Shown here piece by piece: positions 1 to 9,359 of a DNA stretch of 64,000 bases. Below the pieces are notes generated by a model. It made no database searches, was not told the origin of the DNA, and saw only the letters and a program-made list of their open reading frames with translations. The position numbers and the translations under genes are program-made. Each line of letters starts with the position of its first letter. Positions within the stretch are counted from its first letter, which is position 1. The DNA is taken from contig NZ_CP034161.1 in assembly GCF_003860525.1 (NCBI RefSeq), positions 62,001 to 126,000 on the forward strand, in the 5' to 3' direction. The DNA comes from Epilithonimonas vandammei (GTDB lineage: Bacteria > Bacteroidota > Bacteroidia > Flavobacteriales > Weeksellaceae).

Positions 1-815
1 TGTTTTGGCTCTATATTATAATCCTTTTCGATTTTTTCCAAAGACATTGTGCTTCTTTTCGGACGTTTTGCAGGTGTTGGAAACTCTTCCGTGGTAATAG
101 ATTTTAAATTAACCTCAGAACCAGAAAATTCTTTTATTTTACTAGCAAATTCAAACCAAGTTGTTTCAGGATAATTGGAAAAATGATAGATCCCGAAAGT
201 CTTTTTTTGAAATTCTATAATATCCATAATCGCTTCGGCAAGATCATTGGCATTGGTAGGCTGTCCGTGCTGATCTCCCACTATTCCTAACTCATCTTTG
301 ATATCAAATAAATGAAGCATCGTTTTGACAAAATTCTTATTAAACTCTGAATAGAGCCAGGATGTTCTCAAGATAACAGTTTCTGGATTGTTGTCTAAAG
401 CCAGTTCTTCACCTTTTCTTTTGGATGCACCATATACGCCGATGGGATTGGTAAAATCGTCCTCAGAATAATTTAAATTGGTCTCGCCGTCAAAGACGTA
501 ATCTGTGGAAACATGGATCAGCACAGCATCATTATCTTTACAGACTTTAGCCAGGTTTCCAACTGCGTCACTATTCACCGCAAATGCACGGTCTGATTCT
601 TTTTCAGCAAGATCTACCGCCGTGTAAGCCGAAGCATTAATCACAAAATCAGGCTGATACTCAGCAAAAGCCTCATCCACCTGATCATAATTTGTAATAT
701 CTACTACAGCAGATCCTGTAAAATTAAAATCATACAGATTATGATACTTTGGCGCTATTTTCTGAAGACAATGACCAAGCTGACCGTTCCCTCCGATAAC
801 AAGAATTTTTTTCAT
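1..815 (-). CDS. rfbD: dTDP-4-dehydrorhamnose reductase, 3' end cut by window edge
   Basis: Last enzyme of dTDP-L-rhamnose synthesis: NADPH-dependent reduction of dTDP-4-keto-L-rhamnose, giving the donor used in surface polysaccharide. The N-terminus shows a Rossmann nucleotide loop (VIGGNGQLGQ), then STDYVFDG and the short-chain-dehydrogenase catalytic pair in YGASKRKGE. About 271 residues are present; the family is usually 280-300 long, so perhaps 10-20 C-terminal residues lie outside the window. The start ATG lies 2 bp after the thioesterase stop, so the two are co-transcribed. The role fits the capsule genes nearby, although it lies outside their operon. Confidence 0.9.
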   Translation of the reverse strand, partial: MKKILVIGGNGQLGHCLQKIAPKYHNLYDFNFTGSAVVDITNYDQVDEAFAEYQPDFVINASAYTAVDLAEKESDRAFAVNSDAVGNLAKVCKDNDAVLIHVSTDYVFDGETNLNYSEDDFTNPIGVYGASKRKGEELALDNNPETVILRTSWLYSEFNKNFVKTMLHLFDIKDELGIVGDQHGQPTNANDLAEAIMDIIEFQKKTFGIYHFSNYPETTWFEFASKIKEFSGSEVNLKSITTEEFPTPAKRPKRSTMSLEKIEKDYNIEPK

Positions 816-817
816 TC

Positions 818-1300
818 TTAATTTTTTGTTTTATTCTGGCTTCTGAAAAAAGAAACCCTTTCCTTAAAAGTTTTCTGATCTATATCCACGAGAAAGTGGG
901 CAAATTGAGTTAATGTCTTTTCCGGCATTTTTTCAGCTCTTCTAGCCTTCATATTAAAGTAAATCACTGTGAGCCAAAAAACAGCGTGTACTACACCTTT
1001 ATCATCCTTCATAAGCAATTCTACCACCGCTGTTAGGTCATCAACAAATATGGTTTTGCTGGTAATAGTTACCGTAGAATTATATCTTACTTCTTTTAGG
1101 TAAGCAATTTCATTTTGGATCGTAACCCAGGTGCATCCAGTTTCTTTAGTATATTGCTCATAAGTAAATCCGTAGTTCTGTTCTACGTGATCTTCTCTTG
1201 CATTAAGCATATACTCCAGGTATTTTACATTATTCAGATGACCGATAGGGTCACAATCTGCGAAACGGATCTTTACTGTGGATGAAAATTCTTTTTCCAT
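818..1300 (-). CDS. acyl-CoA thioesterase, hotdog (4HBT) family
   Basis: A 160-residue single-domain hotdog protein. The motif FADCDPIGHLNNVKYLEY near residues 13-30 is the 4-hydroxybenzoyl-CoA thioesterase/YbgC signature, with the catalytic Asp just before the GHLNN turn. Such enzymes hydrolyse acyl-CoA thioesters in the cytoplasm; the substrate cannot be read from sequence. It is the first gene of a two-gene unit with rfbD. It starts right after the terminator of the ompH genes, and a TATTTTTG promoter box lies only 4 nt before its ATG. Confidence 0.8.
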   Translation of the reverse strand: MEKEFSSTVKIRFADCDPIGHLNNVKYLEYMLNAREDHVEQNYGFTYEQYTKETGCTWVTIQNEIAYLKEVRYNSTVTITSKTIFVDDLTAVVELLMKDDKGVVHAVFWLTVIYFNMKARRAEKMPEKTLTQFAHFLVDIDQKTFKERVSFFRSQNKTKN

Positions 1301-1304
1301 AATG

Positions 1305-1312
1305 CAAAAATA
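1305..1312 (-). promoter_or_regulatory. Bacteroidota -7 box for the thioesterase-rfbD unit
   Basis: TATTTTTG on the minus strand matches TAnnTTTG and ends 4 nt before the ATG. No clear TTTG is seen 19 bp upstream, where the preceding terminator lies. Transcription from it would give an almost leaderless mRNA. Confidence 0.4.
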
Positions 1313-1314
1313 AA

Positions 1315-1341
1315 AAAACCGCTCCGAATAAGAGCGGTTTT
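1315..1341 (-). terminator. Rho-independent terminator of the bamA-ompH operon
   Basis: Perfect stem AAAACCGCTC / GAGCGGTTTT with a 7-nt loop, followed on the minus strand by a T-rich run. It lies 20 bp past the stop of the last ompH gene. Confidence 0.85.
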
Positions 1342-1360
1342 ATGATTTATTAAGACATTG

Positions 1361-1864
1361 TTATTTTAATCCTAATTCTTTTTTAACTGCTGGTGTAGCA
1401 TCAGTTCCTGCTTTGTATACTAAAGCCGGGCTGGAAGCATCGAACACGAATTCATACCCTGCAGCTTTAGACACTTTAGTGATGGCATCATTGATTTTCT
1501 TTTCGATAGGAGCCAATCCTGCATCTCTTTTTTCTGCGATATCTTTCTGTGCTGCAGTATACATCTGCTGCAAGTTATCCTGAAGTTTTTGAACTTCCTG
1601 ACTTCTTTGCTCATTGATAGCCTGAGTCTGCTTAGGCGCTTCATCCTGATATTTTTTCATAAGATCCTGAAGAGACTTCCCTTGCTTTTCCAATTCGGTT
1701 TGTTTAGCTGTCTGAAGTGACTGCAACTGTGTATCCAACGCTTTCATTTCCGGCATTGCAGTGAATATTGAGTTGATGTCTACAGATGCAATTTTCTGTG
1801 CGTTTGCAAAACCTGTAGCAAAAACCATTACAACAGCTACTAATAATACATTTAATTTGTTCAT
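1361..1864 (-). CDS. OmpH/Skp family periplasmic chaperone (distal copy)
   Basis: Cleavable signal peptide (residues 1-22, ending GFANAQ), then a mature protein of about 145 residues. It has the OmpH start pattern KIASVDINSIFTAMPEM and a long Gln/Lys-rich coiled coil at about residues 40-115. Skp-type trimers hold unfolded outer-membrane proteins in the periplasm and hand them to BamA. It is the second of two tandem ompH paralogues and the last gene before the operon terminator. It is shorter and more typical of Skp than its neighbour. Confidence 0.85.
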   Translation of the reverse strand: MNKLNVLLVAVVMVFATGFANAQKIASVDINSIFTAMPEMKALDTQLQSLQTAKQTELEKQGKSLQDLMKKYQDEAPKQTQAINEQRSQEVQKLQDNLQQMYTAAQKDIAEKRDAGLAPIEKKINDAITKVSKAAGYEFVFDASSPALVYKAGTDATPAVKKELGLK

Positions 1865-1892
1865 TTTAAAAAGTTATATTTATATATTTAAA

Positions 1893-2543
1893 TTATTTCA
1901 TTTCAGCAGAATCACCAAGGCTTTTTCTCTGCGTGGAATTAATTTTGCCTTTAGCAGAAGTTTTACCATTTTGTTCTTTCCGATTTAATGTTCCGGATGA
2001 AACGCTTCCTGAACTAGCTTTTTCATCCTTAGAAACATTCTTCCCCAATAGGCTGAGAACCGCATCCGTATAGTCGTATTTCTTATCTAAAAATATTACA
2101 CTGATGTTGTTGCTTTTATCAAGAACTATGCCCAAATTATTCTTTGTAGACACGGTCTTAATGGCATTCCATATTTGATCCTGAAACGGTTTTGTGAGAT
2201 TGGAACGAAGCTGGTTCACTTCTCCGTTAGACCCGAATCTTGCACCAATTGTATTTCTGATGCTCGCTTCCATATCTACCACTTCTTTCTCACGCATCTT
2301 CAGCTGCTCGCCTACCAGCAATACTTTCTCATTCTCAAAGGCTTCTCTTTTCCTCTCATAATCTGCCTGTAGTTTCTGCAGATCAGACTGCCACTGGCTG
2401 ATTTGGGAATTAAGTCTACTCTCTGCTTCCTTGTACTGAGGAAGTTTGCTAAGGATATAGTTGGTATCTACCACGCCTATTTTCTGTGCATAGATATGAG
2501 CTATGGCAAAAAATACCGTTACAAATATTGCTAATTTTTTCAT
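1893..2543 (-). CDS. OmpH/Skp family periplasmic chaperone (proximal copy, extended C-terminus)
   Basis: Signal peptide (residues 1-19, ending AHIYAQ), then KIGVVDTNYILSKLPQYKEAE and a predicted coiled coil over about residues 38-100, the Skp/OmpH architecture. It is 216 residues, about 50 longer than the paralogue downstream. The extra length is a Ser/Lys/Gly-rich, probably disordered C-terminal tail. It lies 21 bp after bamA and 28 bp before the second ompH. Paired ompH genes behind bamA are a common Bacteroidota arrangement; the tail's role is unknown. Confidence 0.85.
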   Translation of the reverse strand: MKKLAIFVTVFFAIAHIYAQKIGVVDTNYILSKLPQYKEAESRLNSQISQWQSDLQKLQADYERKREAFENEKVLLVGEQLKMREKEVVDMEASIRNTIGARFGSNGEVNQLRSNLTKPFQDQIWNAIKTVSTKNNLGIVLDKSNNISVIFLDKKYDYTDAVLSLLGKNVSKDEKASSGSVSSGTLNRKEQNGKTSAKGKINSTQRKSLGDSAEMK

Positions 2544-2564
2544 CCTATAAAAATAGTGTTTTTT

Positions 2565-5099
2565 TTATAATGGCTGATTCATCAGGAAGTGTGTTTGCCA
2601 TCCGGACGGATCTGTACCTCCTAAAGTTTTATCGAAACCATAAGCAAAGTCAAAACCAATCAATCCAAATGCTGACATCGAAACCCTGATCCCAACCCCT
2701 GCAGATCTTTTTAGTCTGAATGGATTATACGCTCCGAAACTGTTCCAAGCATTTCCAGCTTCTACAAATGTTAAAGCAAAGATCTTAGCCGTCTGATTCA
2801 TAGAAATAGGATATCTCAGTTCTGCTGCGAATCTGTTATAAATCGTCGCTCCACCATAAGGCGTGATGTCATAAGATGATGATGAACTGAAACCAGTGGA
2901 TGAAGCATTTTCATAACCTCTTAGCGGAACCAATTCCCTACCATCAAATCTACCATTGAACAAACCTACACCTCCTACATAATATCTTTCAAAAGGCGGC
3001 GGTCCTAATTCTTTACTGTATCCATTTAGAAAGCCCATTTCTCCAGTAGTTCTTAGAACAAGCTTACCGACCACTTCGTTGTAGAAATCCGCTTTTAATT
3101 TTACTTTATAAAACTCCATCCATTTGTACTTGTCCAAAGTATTCATGGTAGAATAATCTTTATTACTGAACCAAGAATATGGTGGTGTGAATTTCAACGA
3201 TGCTTCTATATTCGAACCATAAGTTGGGAAAACCGGATCCAATCCCGCTGAATTCCTGCTTAATCCAATATTGAAACTGAATGATTTTGTACTTCCATTA
3301 TACTCCAACGCATCTCCAAAATAAAATGGATAATTGCTGAAATTATAGCTCTGGTACTGAATTCCTGTGTAAAGCGAGAAATAATCATCCGGCCATCTTA
3401 AATATCTTGTTAATCCTGCAGTAGCAGAGAAAATATTCATTGTCTGATCTCCCGTGGAATATGAGTAATTTACTCTGGAATAATTCAATCCAACGCTTAG
3501 CGCTGTAGGTCTCGTTCCGAATAACCAAGGCTCTGTAAATGAAACTCCATAGTTGGTAAAATATTGTCCTGCCTGTGCCTGAAGCGATAAAGTTTGTCCG
3601 TCACCTTGTGGAACCGGCTTGAAATCTTTGAATTTCAAAAAGTTCCTTAAAGAGAAGTTATTGAACGTTAATCCTAATGTTCCTATGAAAGAACCACCAC
3701 CATAACCAGCCTGAAGCTGAACCTGAGAAGATCCTTTTTCAACAAGCGTCCAATGCATATTAACCGTGTTATCCTGCGGATTCGGTTTTACGTCGGTTCC
3801 GATTTGCTGAGGATCAAAAAACTGCATCCCAGCAAGTTCGAAATATGTTCTTTTGATATCAGATTTTGCAAACAATGCACCCGGCTTCGTTCTTAGCGCT
3901 CTAAGGATAACATGGTCGTGCGTTGTCGTATTTCCGGACCAGGTTACACGGTTCCAAGTGGCTTTTTCTCCTTCGTTTATTCTGATTTCTAGATTAATAG
4001 AATCTCCTTTTACCGATTTTTCGATGGGTGTTACTGTAGAAAAAAGGAAACCATTATTCATGTAAATTGATTTCAGGTCAGAATCATCTTCCTTACCTCC
4101 ATCTTCGCCAACTTTTTTATTGAAGCCGACAGCATCATAAATATCTCCTGTTTTGTACCCCAATATCTTTTGTAAGAATTCTGATGAATAAGTTGTATTT
4201 CCAATGAAGTTAATATCTCCAATGTAATATTTCTTACCTTCGTTTAGTTTGATATTGATATTATATCCTTTTTCATTTCTAGAGACAGAATCAGACACAA
4301 TAGTTGCATCTCTGAAACCTAATGAATTATAATAATTGATGAGATTTCTTTTGTCCTCATCATACTTGTCCTGAACAAATTTCGATGGTTTCAAAATACC
4401 TTTTATGAATCTCTTCTGCTTAGTTTCCTTGAAACCATTTTTTCTTAGTTTTCTGCTGGAAACATTTTCATTTCCTTCAAAAGTGATTTTGTCAATTTTC
4501 ACTTTTTTACCTTTGGAAACTTCAATGGTCCAATCTACCAAATTAGCATCTGTACCATTTGGTTTTTCCTCAATATTGATCTTCGCATCCGCAAATCCTT
4601 TTGAGATGTATTCCTGAGGGATTTTATTCTGAAGACTGGAAATCAGATTACTGTTAATCTTGGTTCCAGGTTTCAAATTGTTATCCTTTATCAGTTTTTC
4701 GTTTTTAGACTTGCCGATACCTTTTCCGGTGAATTTAATCTCACCAAGTTCTTTCAAATCCTGGAGCTGAAATTGCAAAATAACATTTTGCCCTTCTACA
4801 TCCTGGACATACACTTCTACTTTAGAAAACGACTGTGTTTCCCACAGCTTCTTGACAGCATTGCTGACTCTCTGTCCGGGGATTTCTAACTTCTCTCCTT
4901 TCACCAGACCTGTAAAACGTAAAATCTGTGCTGGGGTATATCTTTTGACACCGTCTACAACGATGTCCTTCAGAACATACTCCTGATTCTGATTTCCGCT
5001 AAGTTCTGTGTTATCTGCATTGTTACCCTGTGGAACAACCTGTGCGTGAAAGTACACGGAGGCTGTAAGCAATATAATGGGTATAAATCTTAATTTCAT
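2565..5099 (-). CDS. bamA: outer membrane protein assembly factor BamA (Omp85)
   Basis: Central, essential component of the beta-barrel assembly machine. It has an 844-residue precursor with a signal peptide of about 19 residues, periplasmic POTRA repeats over about residues 40-440 (for example VKRYTPAQILRFTGL and DKITFEGNENVSSRKLRKNG), and a C-terminal barrel. The barrel holds the conserved loop-6 region around VPLRGYENAS (VRGF/IRGY-type) and an aromatic-rich end. Length fits the family (about 800-900). It lies 30 bp after uppS and is followed by two Skp-type chaperones that would feed it clients, a coherent outer-membrane assembly operon. Confidence 0.95.
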   Translation of the reverse strand: MKLRFIPIILLTASVYFHAQVVPQGNNADNTELSGNQNQEYVLKDIVVDGVKRYTPAQILRFTGLVKGEKLEIPGQRVSNAVKKLWETQSFSKVEVYVQDVEGQNVILQFQLQDLKELGEIKFTGKGIGKSKNEKLIKDNNLKPGTKINSNLISSLQNKIPQEYISKGFADAKINIEEKPNGTDANLVDWTIEVSKGKKVKIDKITFEGNENVSSRKLRKNGFKETKQKRFIKGILKPSKFVQDKYDEDKRNLINYYNSLGFRDATIVSDSVSRNEKGYNINIKLNEGKKYYIGDINFIGNTTYSSEFLQKILGYKTGDIYDAVGFNKKVGEDGGKEDDSDLKSIYMNNGFLFSTVTPIEKSVKGDSINLEIRINEGEKATWNRVTWSGNTTTHDHVILRALRTKPGALFAKSDIKRTYFELAGMQFFDPQQIGTDVKPNPQDNTVNMHWTLVEKGSSQVQLQAGYGGGSFIGTLGLTFNNFSLRNFLKFKDFKPVPQGDGQTLSLQAQAGQYFTNYGVSFTEPWLFGTRPTALSVGLNYSRVNYSYSTGDQTMNIFSATAGLTRYLRWPDDYFSLYTGIQYQSYNFSNYPFYFGDALEYNGSTKSFSFNIGLSRNSAGLDPVFPTYGSNIEASLKFTPPYSWFSNKDYSTMNTLDKYKWMEFYKVKLKADFYNEVVGKLVLRTTGEMGFLNGYSKELGPPPFERYYVGGVGLFNGRFDGRELVPLRGYENASSTGFSSSSSYDITPYGGATIYNRFAAELRYPISMNQTAKIFALTFVEAGNAWNSFGAYNPFRLKRSAGVGIRVSMSAFGLIGFDFAYGFDKTLGGTDPSGWQTHFLMNQPL

Positions 5100-5129
5100 T
5101 CTTATTGAAGTTGTTCTCTTTTCTGTAAT

Positions 5130-5882
5130 TTATTTTTGTGAAAGAATCTGGTCACTGGTCATTCCGTACCTTCTTTCTTTGTTTTGATAATCTATAACAC
5201 ACTGAAAAAATGTATCCTTGGAGAAATCTGGCCATAATACATCTAAAAACTGAAGTTCTGCGTAGGCAATCTGCCAAAGCAGGAAATTACTAATCCTTAC
5301 CTCTCCGCTAGTTCTGATCATAAGATCTACCTGCGGAAAATCTTTGGTATAAAGATGGTTTTCAAAAACTTTTTCATCAATATCATCTACTGACAGTTTC
5401 CCATCCTTTACCTCTCTACTGATTTCCTGAACAGCTTTTAGTATTTCTTTCTGAGAACCGTAGCTCAAAGCAAGAATAAGATTTCCGCCTTTGTTATCCT
5501 TTGTAAGATTAACCACATTCATCAGTTGGTCTTTTACTAATTCTGGTAATGATGATATATCACCTATCACATGCATCCTTAGTCCTTTAGAAAAAATCTC
5601 TTCGGCCTCCAAAAGCAAAGTTTCAGATAAAAGATTCATCAAGGTATCCACTTCTTCTTTCGGCCTGTTCCAGTTTTCTGATGAGAAAGTGTAAAGAGTA
5701 AGATATGGAATATGAATCTCATTACAGGCATTGATAACATTACGCACCGCATTGATAGCATTCTTATGTCCAAAGGTTCTTTCTTCTCCTCTAGATTTTG
5801 CCCACCTTCCGTTTCCGTCCATTATTACGGCAACGTGCTTTGGTAATTTATCTTTATTTATAAGCTTTTTTAAATCCTGCAT
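5130..5882 (-). CDS. uppS: isoprenyl (di-trans,poly-cis undecaprenyl) diphosphate synthase
   Basis: Cis-prenyltransferase that extends farnesyl diphosphate with isopentenyl diphosphate to C55 undecaprenyl diphosphate, the lipid carrier for peptidoglycan and surface glycans. The 250-residue length is standard. Seen directly: HVAVIMDGNGRWAKSRG with the catalytic Asp, the YTFSSENWNRP block, and the C-terminal RTSGEVRISNFLLWQ substrate-binding motif. It lies 5 bp after the DUF6089 gene and 30 bp before bamA. Confidence 0.95.
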   Translation of the reverse strand: MQDLKKLINKDKLPKHVAVIMDGNGRWAKSRGEERTFGHKNAINAVRNVINACNEIHIPYLTLYTFSSENWNRPKEEVDTLMNLLSETLLLEAEEIFSKGLRMHVIGDISSLPELVKDQLMNVVNLTKDNKGGNLILALSYGSQKEILKAVQEISREVKDGKLSVDDIDEKVFENHLYTKDFPQVDLMIRTSGEVRISNFLLWQIAYAELQFLDVLWPDFSKDTFFQCVIDYQNKERRYGMTSDQILSQK

Positions 5883-5887
5883 AATGA

Positions 5888-6679
5888 CTATTTACAATAA
5901 CAAGGTGGTCTCCCGAATGAATATGACAGAATGATAGTAGCTGAATTAATCCAGTCTTTAGAATTCAGGTTACCTACATTTCGCTGGTCTTTGAAAGCCT
6001 GCACAGCTGCTGCAGTATCACCTGTTGGCAATAAGCTTTTCACTGTGATATCACTATCTTTCAGCATACTGTAATCCACCTGATCTGAGAATGTTGGTCT
6101 GAAGGTAAACTCACCGGACAATGCCCAGTTATAATTAAATTTATATTTAAGACCTACACCGAAAGGAATTCCGAGCGTAAACGCTTTATCATTGGAATAA
6201 ACAACCTGGGTTCCGTAAGTATTTACATTCAGATGAGCTTTGACGGTATTCATATAAAAACCTGAGACACCACCGAATATATAAGGACTAATCATACTGA
6301 CCTGTTCTTCATTGACCGGAAGAAAATTATATTCAAAAACCAAATCCGCAGATACCACCGAGTTGGTTCCTGAGAGCTTTCTCGCCCTGCGATAATTTTC
6401 TTTTGCGTAACTGTCATTAAACTGAATATTATTGTATCCGACATTCAGCCTGATCGTTTGATAGGGATTAAAATTCATCCTATACATTATCCCAGCATAA
6501 AAAGGCAATCCATAATCCGAGATATTTCCCACAGGTTTCTGAAGCACATAATTTGTACTTCCTATATCACCTACAAGATTACTCATACCCATCTGTATCC
6601 CAACCTCATGTCTCTGAGCTTTTGCCAAACTCAAAAAACAAAAAATTGCCACAAGGGTAAAAGTTAATTCTCTCTTCAT
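5888..6679 (-). CDS. DUF6089 family outer-membrane beta-barrel protein
   Basis: A protein of about 263 residues with a signal peptide (MKRELTFTLVAIFCFLSLAKAQ) and a mature part of alternating hydrophobic strands (GIQMGMSNLVGDIGS, then TIRLNVGYNNIQF) ending in a terminal-strand-like IILSYSFG. This indicates an eight-strand-type outer-membrane barrel. The start was placed at the ATG that opens the signal peptide; an 18-codon upstream extension is possible but runs across the promoter region. First gene of the uppS-bamA-ompH operon, a conserved linkage in Flavobacteriia. No specific function is known. Confidence 0.8.
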   Translation of the reverse strand: MKRELTFTLVAIFCFLSLAKAQRHEVGIQMGMSNLVGDIGSTNYVLQKPVGNISDYGLPFYAGIMYRMNFNPYQTIRLNVGYNNIQFNDSYAKENYRRARKLSGTNSVVSADLVFEYNFLPVNEEQVSMISPYIFGGVSGFYMNTVKAHLNVNTYGTQVVYSNDKAFTLGIPFGVGLKYKFNYNWALSGEFTFRPTFSDQVDYSMLKDSDITVKSLLPTGDTAAAVQAFKDQRNVGNLNSKDWINSATIILSYSFGRPPCYCK

Positions 6680-6719
6680 TATCAATATGCTGAATGGTCT
6701 ATTGTTCAAAAATTTGGTG

Positions 6720-6727
6720 CAAATATA
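6720..6727 (-). promoter_or_regulatory. -7 box of the DUF6089-uppS-bamA-ompH operon
   Basis: TATATTTG on the minus strand matches TAnnTTTG and gives a leader of about 35 nt. The -33 element is weak (GTT rather than TTTG at the right distance). Confidence 0.5.
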
Positions 6728-6837
6728 AAACATTTTTAGATTAAGGAACTTCTTAAAGTTTAGTTAAATAAAAACAAAAAAACATAATTTCATGTTATAA
6801 AAACGAACTTATTGATAAAATAGTCTATTAATAATAA

Positions 6838-6856
6838 AAGCCTTGAAAAAAGGCTT
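6838..6856 (-). terminator. terminator of the capsule operon
   Basis: AAGCCTT / AAGGCTT stem with a short A/T loop, then a T-rich run on the minus strand. It begins 5 bp past the stop codon of the Wzc-like kinase gene. Confidence 0.75.
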
Positions 6857-6861
6857 CTATT

Positions 6862-9357
6862 TTATTTTTTGTTTAAAAACTTTTTCAGCTTATTCCTGAT
6901 TTTTATAATTGTGGGTTCTACATAATTTTCATCTTCATTAAAGTAACCGTAACCGTAGCCATAACCGTAGCCGTAGCCATATCCATAACCGTAGCCTTGT
7001 TTTATTACGAAATCATTGTACACTATTCCCAGATTGGATACTTCTTTTTTAAAGTATTTTTCGGTAATCATTCTCACCATATGCTTTTCGGTATACTCGT
7101 GGCGAACCACATATATTGTTGTATCTGCCTTTTTAATTAACTCAAAAGAATCTGCCACAAGACCTACGGGAGGAGAATCAATGATTATATATTCGTACAA
7201 ATCTTTCAGCCTATCAATGAAATTCATATTTTTATCACTCATCAAAAGTTCTGATGGATTAGGCGGAATGGGACCTGAAGTGATAACATCCAATCCCGGA
7301 ATACTGGTGTGATTGATAATATCTTCAAGTTCTACCTGCCCTGTAAGATAATTGGAGATGCCGTTTTTGTTATTGATTTTAAAATCACCGAAGATTTTGG
7401 GCTTCCTTAGATCCATTCCCAATAAAACGGCTTTTTTCCCGCTGAGACCTAGCACTGAAGCAATATTAATAGAAACATAGGTTTTTCCTTCTCCACTGAT
7501 GGAAGATGTTACCAATATTACTTTACTTTTCTGTTCTTCATCGAAGAGAAAACGGAGATTTGCCCGTATGGAACGGAAAGCTTCTGATATTGATGATTTA
7601 GGTTCTTCCAAAACTGTAAGATTGTTATCGTAACCATTATGGCCAATGACTCCAAGCAAAGGAATTTTTGTTACACCCAATAACTCTTTAAGATTTCTGA
7701 TCTTATTATCTAACAATTCTCCTAAAAGCAGAAATATAAGCGGTATCAGTAGAAGTCCGCCGATAATTTGTGTTTGTGTAGCAGCGATATTAGGAGCAAT
7801 AGGACCTTGTCCAAGATTTTTTGCTTTGTCAATAACTGTGAGATTGCTCTGATTGGTTGCAACACGCATTTGGGATTTTGCATGCTCTGTTAGTAGAGTA
7901 TTGTAGGTATTTTCTATTATATTATATCCTCTTTGCGCATCCAAGAAAATCCTCTGCTTTTCGGGAAGCGAAACTAACTCTTGATCTATTTTACCAATCT
8001 GAGAATCCAGCTGCGAAAGTCTGTCATAGTAACCTTGGAAATATTTTTTAAGCCCACCCTGTGAAGAGTATTTTGCCTCGTTTATAAGTCTGTTAATTTC
8101 TCGCATCGGCTCAGAGTTGGGTGTGTAAATCTGGGCAAGTTCTCTTCTTTTTGCGTAAAGTTGCTTTAGCTCAGATACGGATGCGTTGAAGCTGCCATCT
8201 TCTATTCCTGCAACATTTAGGCTTATAATCTTTTCAATATTGTTGGTATTAACAGAATTCCGGATGTCATTTAAAGATTTAATTTTTGCGGTAAGTTCTG
8301 CCTTTTGATTTTCCAGAGTTGTGAGTTTTTCTAACGTCTTGGAGTCTATATTCTCCATATCGAAAAGCCTATTATTGATTTTTAGCCTATTCAGAACAGT
8401 AGCACTGGAATCTAATTTTTTCCTTATAAGTAATAGATTCTCATTCAAATATTTTACTGTATTCTGATCTACAGTGTTCTGGTCCGTTAATCTTTTTTTG
8501 ATAAGTTCATCTACAGAGCTGTTTAGAAAATTGACAGTATTATTAAGGTTATAACCTGTTTTGGAAATTACCATTATGGATGATAATTCTTTATCAAACT
8601 CGACAAAAAGACTACTGGTAATACTATTTACCGCTTGGTTTACAGGGACTAAGGTGATGATTATGTTATTTAACCCGAGATTACTTGGAGTAGGATTTGG
8701 AATAAGCTTAAATTTTAGGTTGGGAGTCTCATACCATTCATTCAGGTTAAGTATCTTATTGGCAGGTCGTGCATACGGAGACACAGCCTCTACACTTTCT
8801 GTAACGTAATTGTAAAGATAAGGTGATTCTCCTTCTTCCGGAAGCGTGACTTCATACTGATTTCCCTTTCTTGGAATAATGGTTATAGGATAATTAACCT
8901 GTTGCAGGTGGTTTTTGTCAATCTCCAAAAAAACAGGACTGTCTTCTCTGTCCAGATAAGTTGTTTTTATAAGACCTTTTGTGGTATAGTTGGTAATGAG
9001 ATTAAGTTTCTTTACCAAATATTCATTATGACTTCTGGATAATAATATTTTTTTCAGGTAAACACCATCCTGATTCCCACCTTGTCCCCAGATAAAGTTA
9101 ATTGATTGATTGGGCGTAAAATAACTAGCCGTGTTATTGGAAATACTTAGAGATAGATTGGAAGAGTAAACTCTCTGAGCATAATACTTACTGTAACCAT
9201 ACGAAATACAGTAACCAATGAAACCTAATATCACAAACCAATACCAGTTACGGATTACTCTCCTTACAAAATGCTCAACATCAAACAAGTTAAAGGAACC
9301 TATTTTTTCTAACTGTGGAGTGCTCGCCGTTGTATTATTGTTCTTATCAGGTATCAT
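6862..9357 (-). CDS. Wzc-like polysaccharide co-polymerase / BY-kinase with Gly-Tyr tail
   Basis: Inner-membrane chain-length regulator and autokinase of Wzy-type capsule export, 831 residues. A Wzz domain spans from a first membrane helix (about residues 36-54) to a second (about 530-550), with a long periplasmic coiled coil between. The cytoplasmic bacterial tyrosine kinase domain shows Walker A (SSISGEGKTYVS, near 620), Walker A' (LLGMDLRKP) and Walker B (YIIIDSPPVG). The C-terminal Tyr cluster that such kinases autophosphorylate is here a run of nine Gly-Tyr dipeptides plus one later Tyr. It starts 2 bp after the Wza-like gene and is last in the operon. Confidence 0.92.
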   Translation of the reverse strand: MIPDKNNNTTASTPQLEKIGSFNLFDVEHFVRRVIRNWYWFVILGFIGYCISYGYSKYYAQRVYSSNLSLSISNNTASYFTPNQSINFIWGQGGNQDGVYLKKILLSRSHNEYLVKKLNLITNYTTKGLIKTTYLDREDSPVFLEIDKNHLQQVNYPITIIPRKGNQYEVTLPEEGESPYLYNYVTESVEAVSPYARPANKILNLNEWYETPNLKFKLIPNPTPSNLGLNNIIITLVPVNQAVNSITSSLFVEFDKELSSIMVISKTGYNLNNTVNFLNSSVDELIKKRLTDQNTVDQNTVKYLNENLLLIRKKLDSSATVLNRLKINNRLFDMENIDSKTLEKLTTLENQKAELTAKIKSLNDIRNSVNTNNIEKIISLNVAGIEDGSFNASVSELKQLYAKRRELAQIYTPNSEPMREINRLINEAKYSSQGGLKKYFQGYYDRLSQLDSQIGKIDQELVSLPEKQRIFLDAQRGYNIIENTYNTLLTEHAKSQMRVATNQSNLTVIDKAKNLGQGPIAPNIAATQTQIIGGLLLIPLIFLLLGELLDNKIRNLKELLGVTKIPLLGVIGHNGYDNNLTVLEEPKSSISEAFRSIRANLRFLFDEEQKSKVILVTSSISGEGKTYVSINIASVLGLSGKKAVLLGMDLRKPKIFGDFKINNKNGISNYLTGQVELEDIINHTSIPGLDVITSGPIPPNPSELLMSDKNMNFIDRLKDLYEYIIIDSPPVGLVADSFELIKKADTTIYVVRHEYTEKHMVRMITEKYFKKEVSNLGIVYNDFVIKQGYGYGYGYGYGYGYGYGYFNEDENYVEPTIIKIRNKLKKFLNKK
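6943..6996 (-). repeat. nine tandem hexanucleotides encoding (Gly-Tyr)9
   Basis: Nine in-frame 6-bp units, each a Gly codon (GGC, GGT or GGA) followed by a Tyr codon (TAC or TAT), inside the kinase gene. Unit number could change without frameshift. The synonymous variation suggests the array is old and kept for its protein sequence. Confidence 0.9.
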
Positions 9358-9359
9358 GA

